Position numbers and translations under genes: made by a program. Below, piece after piece: positions 5,232 to 5,625 of a stretch of 5,625 bases of DNA (position 1 is its first letter; every line of letters starts with the position of its first letter). The notes under the pieces are model-generated. The model was not told the origin of the DNA. It saw nothing but the letters and a program-made list of their open reading frames with translations, and ran no database searches. Source of the DNA: Planctomycetota bacterium (GTDB lineage: Bacteria > Planctomycetota > UBA11346); contig CANIXE010000165.1 in assembly GCA_947470885.1 (NCBI GenBank), forward strand, positions 1 through 5,625, read 5' to 3'.

Positions 5232-5583
5232 TGTGCATCGTTGGCTGGAACCTGGAACACGGGGATACGGATACCCGTGGTGCGGTCAGCTCGGGATGGC
5301 GTGATTCGATCGTCGTCGCCGGGTCAGTAGCGGAGAAAGGTAGTACAAATAGCGCGTCGATAGCGGCGTTTTGTGTTCTTGCCCAGGAGCCAGCAAGAGT
5401 TGGCTGTGATGTCGTGGTCCAGGTCGACATGGGGCATTTCGCCCCATCCATCGCTGAAAGGGCAGCTCTGAACCGAAAAAAGACGGTGAGCGGTGAAGCC
5501 GATCATTACGAATTACATGGAGATATTTCGTGATGGCCCAACCCGGCAGTGAATTGGTTCTTTGTGAATCAAAACAGGCATTT

Positions 5584-5625
5584 ATGTCTCAATCCCCACA
5601 GGAGCCCCCCGCCCATGAATCCCCC
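5584..5625 (+). CDS. Start of a plus-strand gene truncated by the window edge
   Basis: ATG at 5584 opens MSQSPQEPPAHESP, still open at the last base. It is preceded by ACAGG with a 5-nt gap, a modest ribosome binding site. An in-frame ATG at 5533 would add MAQPGSELVLCESKQAF and has GGAG about 11 nt upstream; the frame is open back to a TGA at 5494-5496. The downstream start is preferred because its Ser/Pro/Glu-rich beginning looks more like a natural N-terminus. Too little is present to name a product. It is transcribed divergently from the HTH gene. Confidence 0.45.
   Translation, partial: MSQSPQEPPAHESP

Larger units (their letters stand above)
5151..5583. other. Intergenic region between divergent genes
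   Basis: About 430 bp without a convincing gene, separating the minus-strand HTH gene from a plus-strand gene at the right edge. It is less GC-rich than the coding DNA at 2244-5150 and should hold the promoters of both flanking genes, though I could not pick a convincing -35/-10 pair. Besides the two dyads nearest the HTH gene it has CACGGG (5258-5263) with CCCGTG (5274-5279), overlapping a tandem GGATAC pair (5263-5274); AGCCA (5388-5392) with TGGCT (5401-5405); and ATGGGGC (5429-5435) with GCCCCAT (5441-5447). A 60-codon minus-strand frame (5324-5506) covers the last two but resembles no family I know. Confidence 0.5.

Noticed and set aside
5324..5506. Minus-strand 60-codon frame in the right intergenic region, containing the basic stretch LLGKNTKRRYRR
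   Set aside because: Looks faintly protein-like, but I recognise no family, and the frame overlaps two hairpins whose stems dictate part of its codons. It could be a transposase scrap, but that is not supportable.
5151..5583. tRNA or other standard RNA gene in the intergenic region
   Set aside because: No T-loop consensus, acceptor-stem pairing or CCA end was found in the positions required.
1..5625. CRISPR array or conventional insertion sequence with terminal repeats
   Set aside because: No regularly spaced direct repeats were seen. The only transposase is a RAYT, whose class lacks IS ends, and no flanking target duplications were found.

Overview
This is a GC-rich bacterial window in which every recognisable complete gene reads on the minus strand. 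The best guess at origin is Verrucomicrobiota, with Planctomycetota second. Three things point there: a remnant of the planctomycete-type cytochrome c family (DUF1549/DUF1553, PSD1-like), an NHL beta-propeller protein of the kind those genomes carry, and a REP-associated tyrosine transposase (RAYT) with GC-rich REP-like hairpins next to it. The assignment rests on remembered family features, not on a search.

Layout, left to right. 22-633 (-) is an intact RAYT. Its 5' side (638-786) holds a head-to-head pair of REP-like hairpins and a partial third copy that supplies the transposase's Shine-Dalgarno sequence. 842-1759 (-) is an NHL six-bladed propeller protein. A secretion leader can be read in the same frame upstream of it (to about 1887), but no ATG, GTG or TTG opens that leader. 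Immediately upstream, 1886-2063 is a scrap of a PSD1-type cytochrome gene. It still has its CxxCH haem motif, but appears stitched from two distant parts of the parent protein. It ends exactly at a 42-bp imperfect palindrome (2061-2102), followed by a cluster of competing small hairpins and an AT-rich spacer.

2244-4151 (-) encodes a membrane-anchored 635-residue protein made of two copies of one helical domain joined by a proline-rich linker. 4209-5150 (-) encodes a 313-residue protein with an N-terminal XRE/lambda-repressor-like helix-turn-helix and an unrecognised C-terminal half. The two genes are 57 bp apart in the same direction and may be co-transcribed, giving a candidate regulator plus envelope-protein pair of unknown purpose. 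5151-5583 is noncoding and visibly less GC-rich; it carries several perfect dyads, two of them close upstream of the regulator. A plus-strand gene probably starts at 5584 (or in frame at 5533) and runs off the window.

Overall, the left half looks like a site of repeat activity and gene decay: an active-looking RAYT with its REPs, a mosaic cytochrome scrap and a beheaded NHL gene. The right half is a possibly new two-gene unit. I see no CRISPR array, tRNA, rRNA or conventional IS with terminal repeats.
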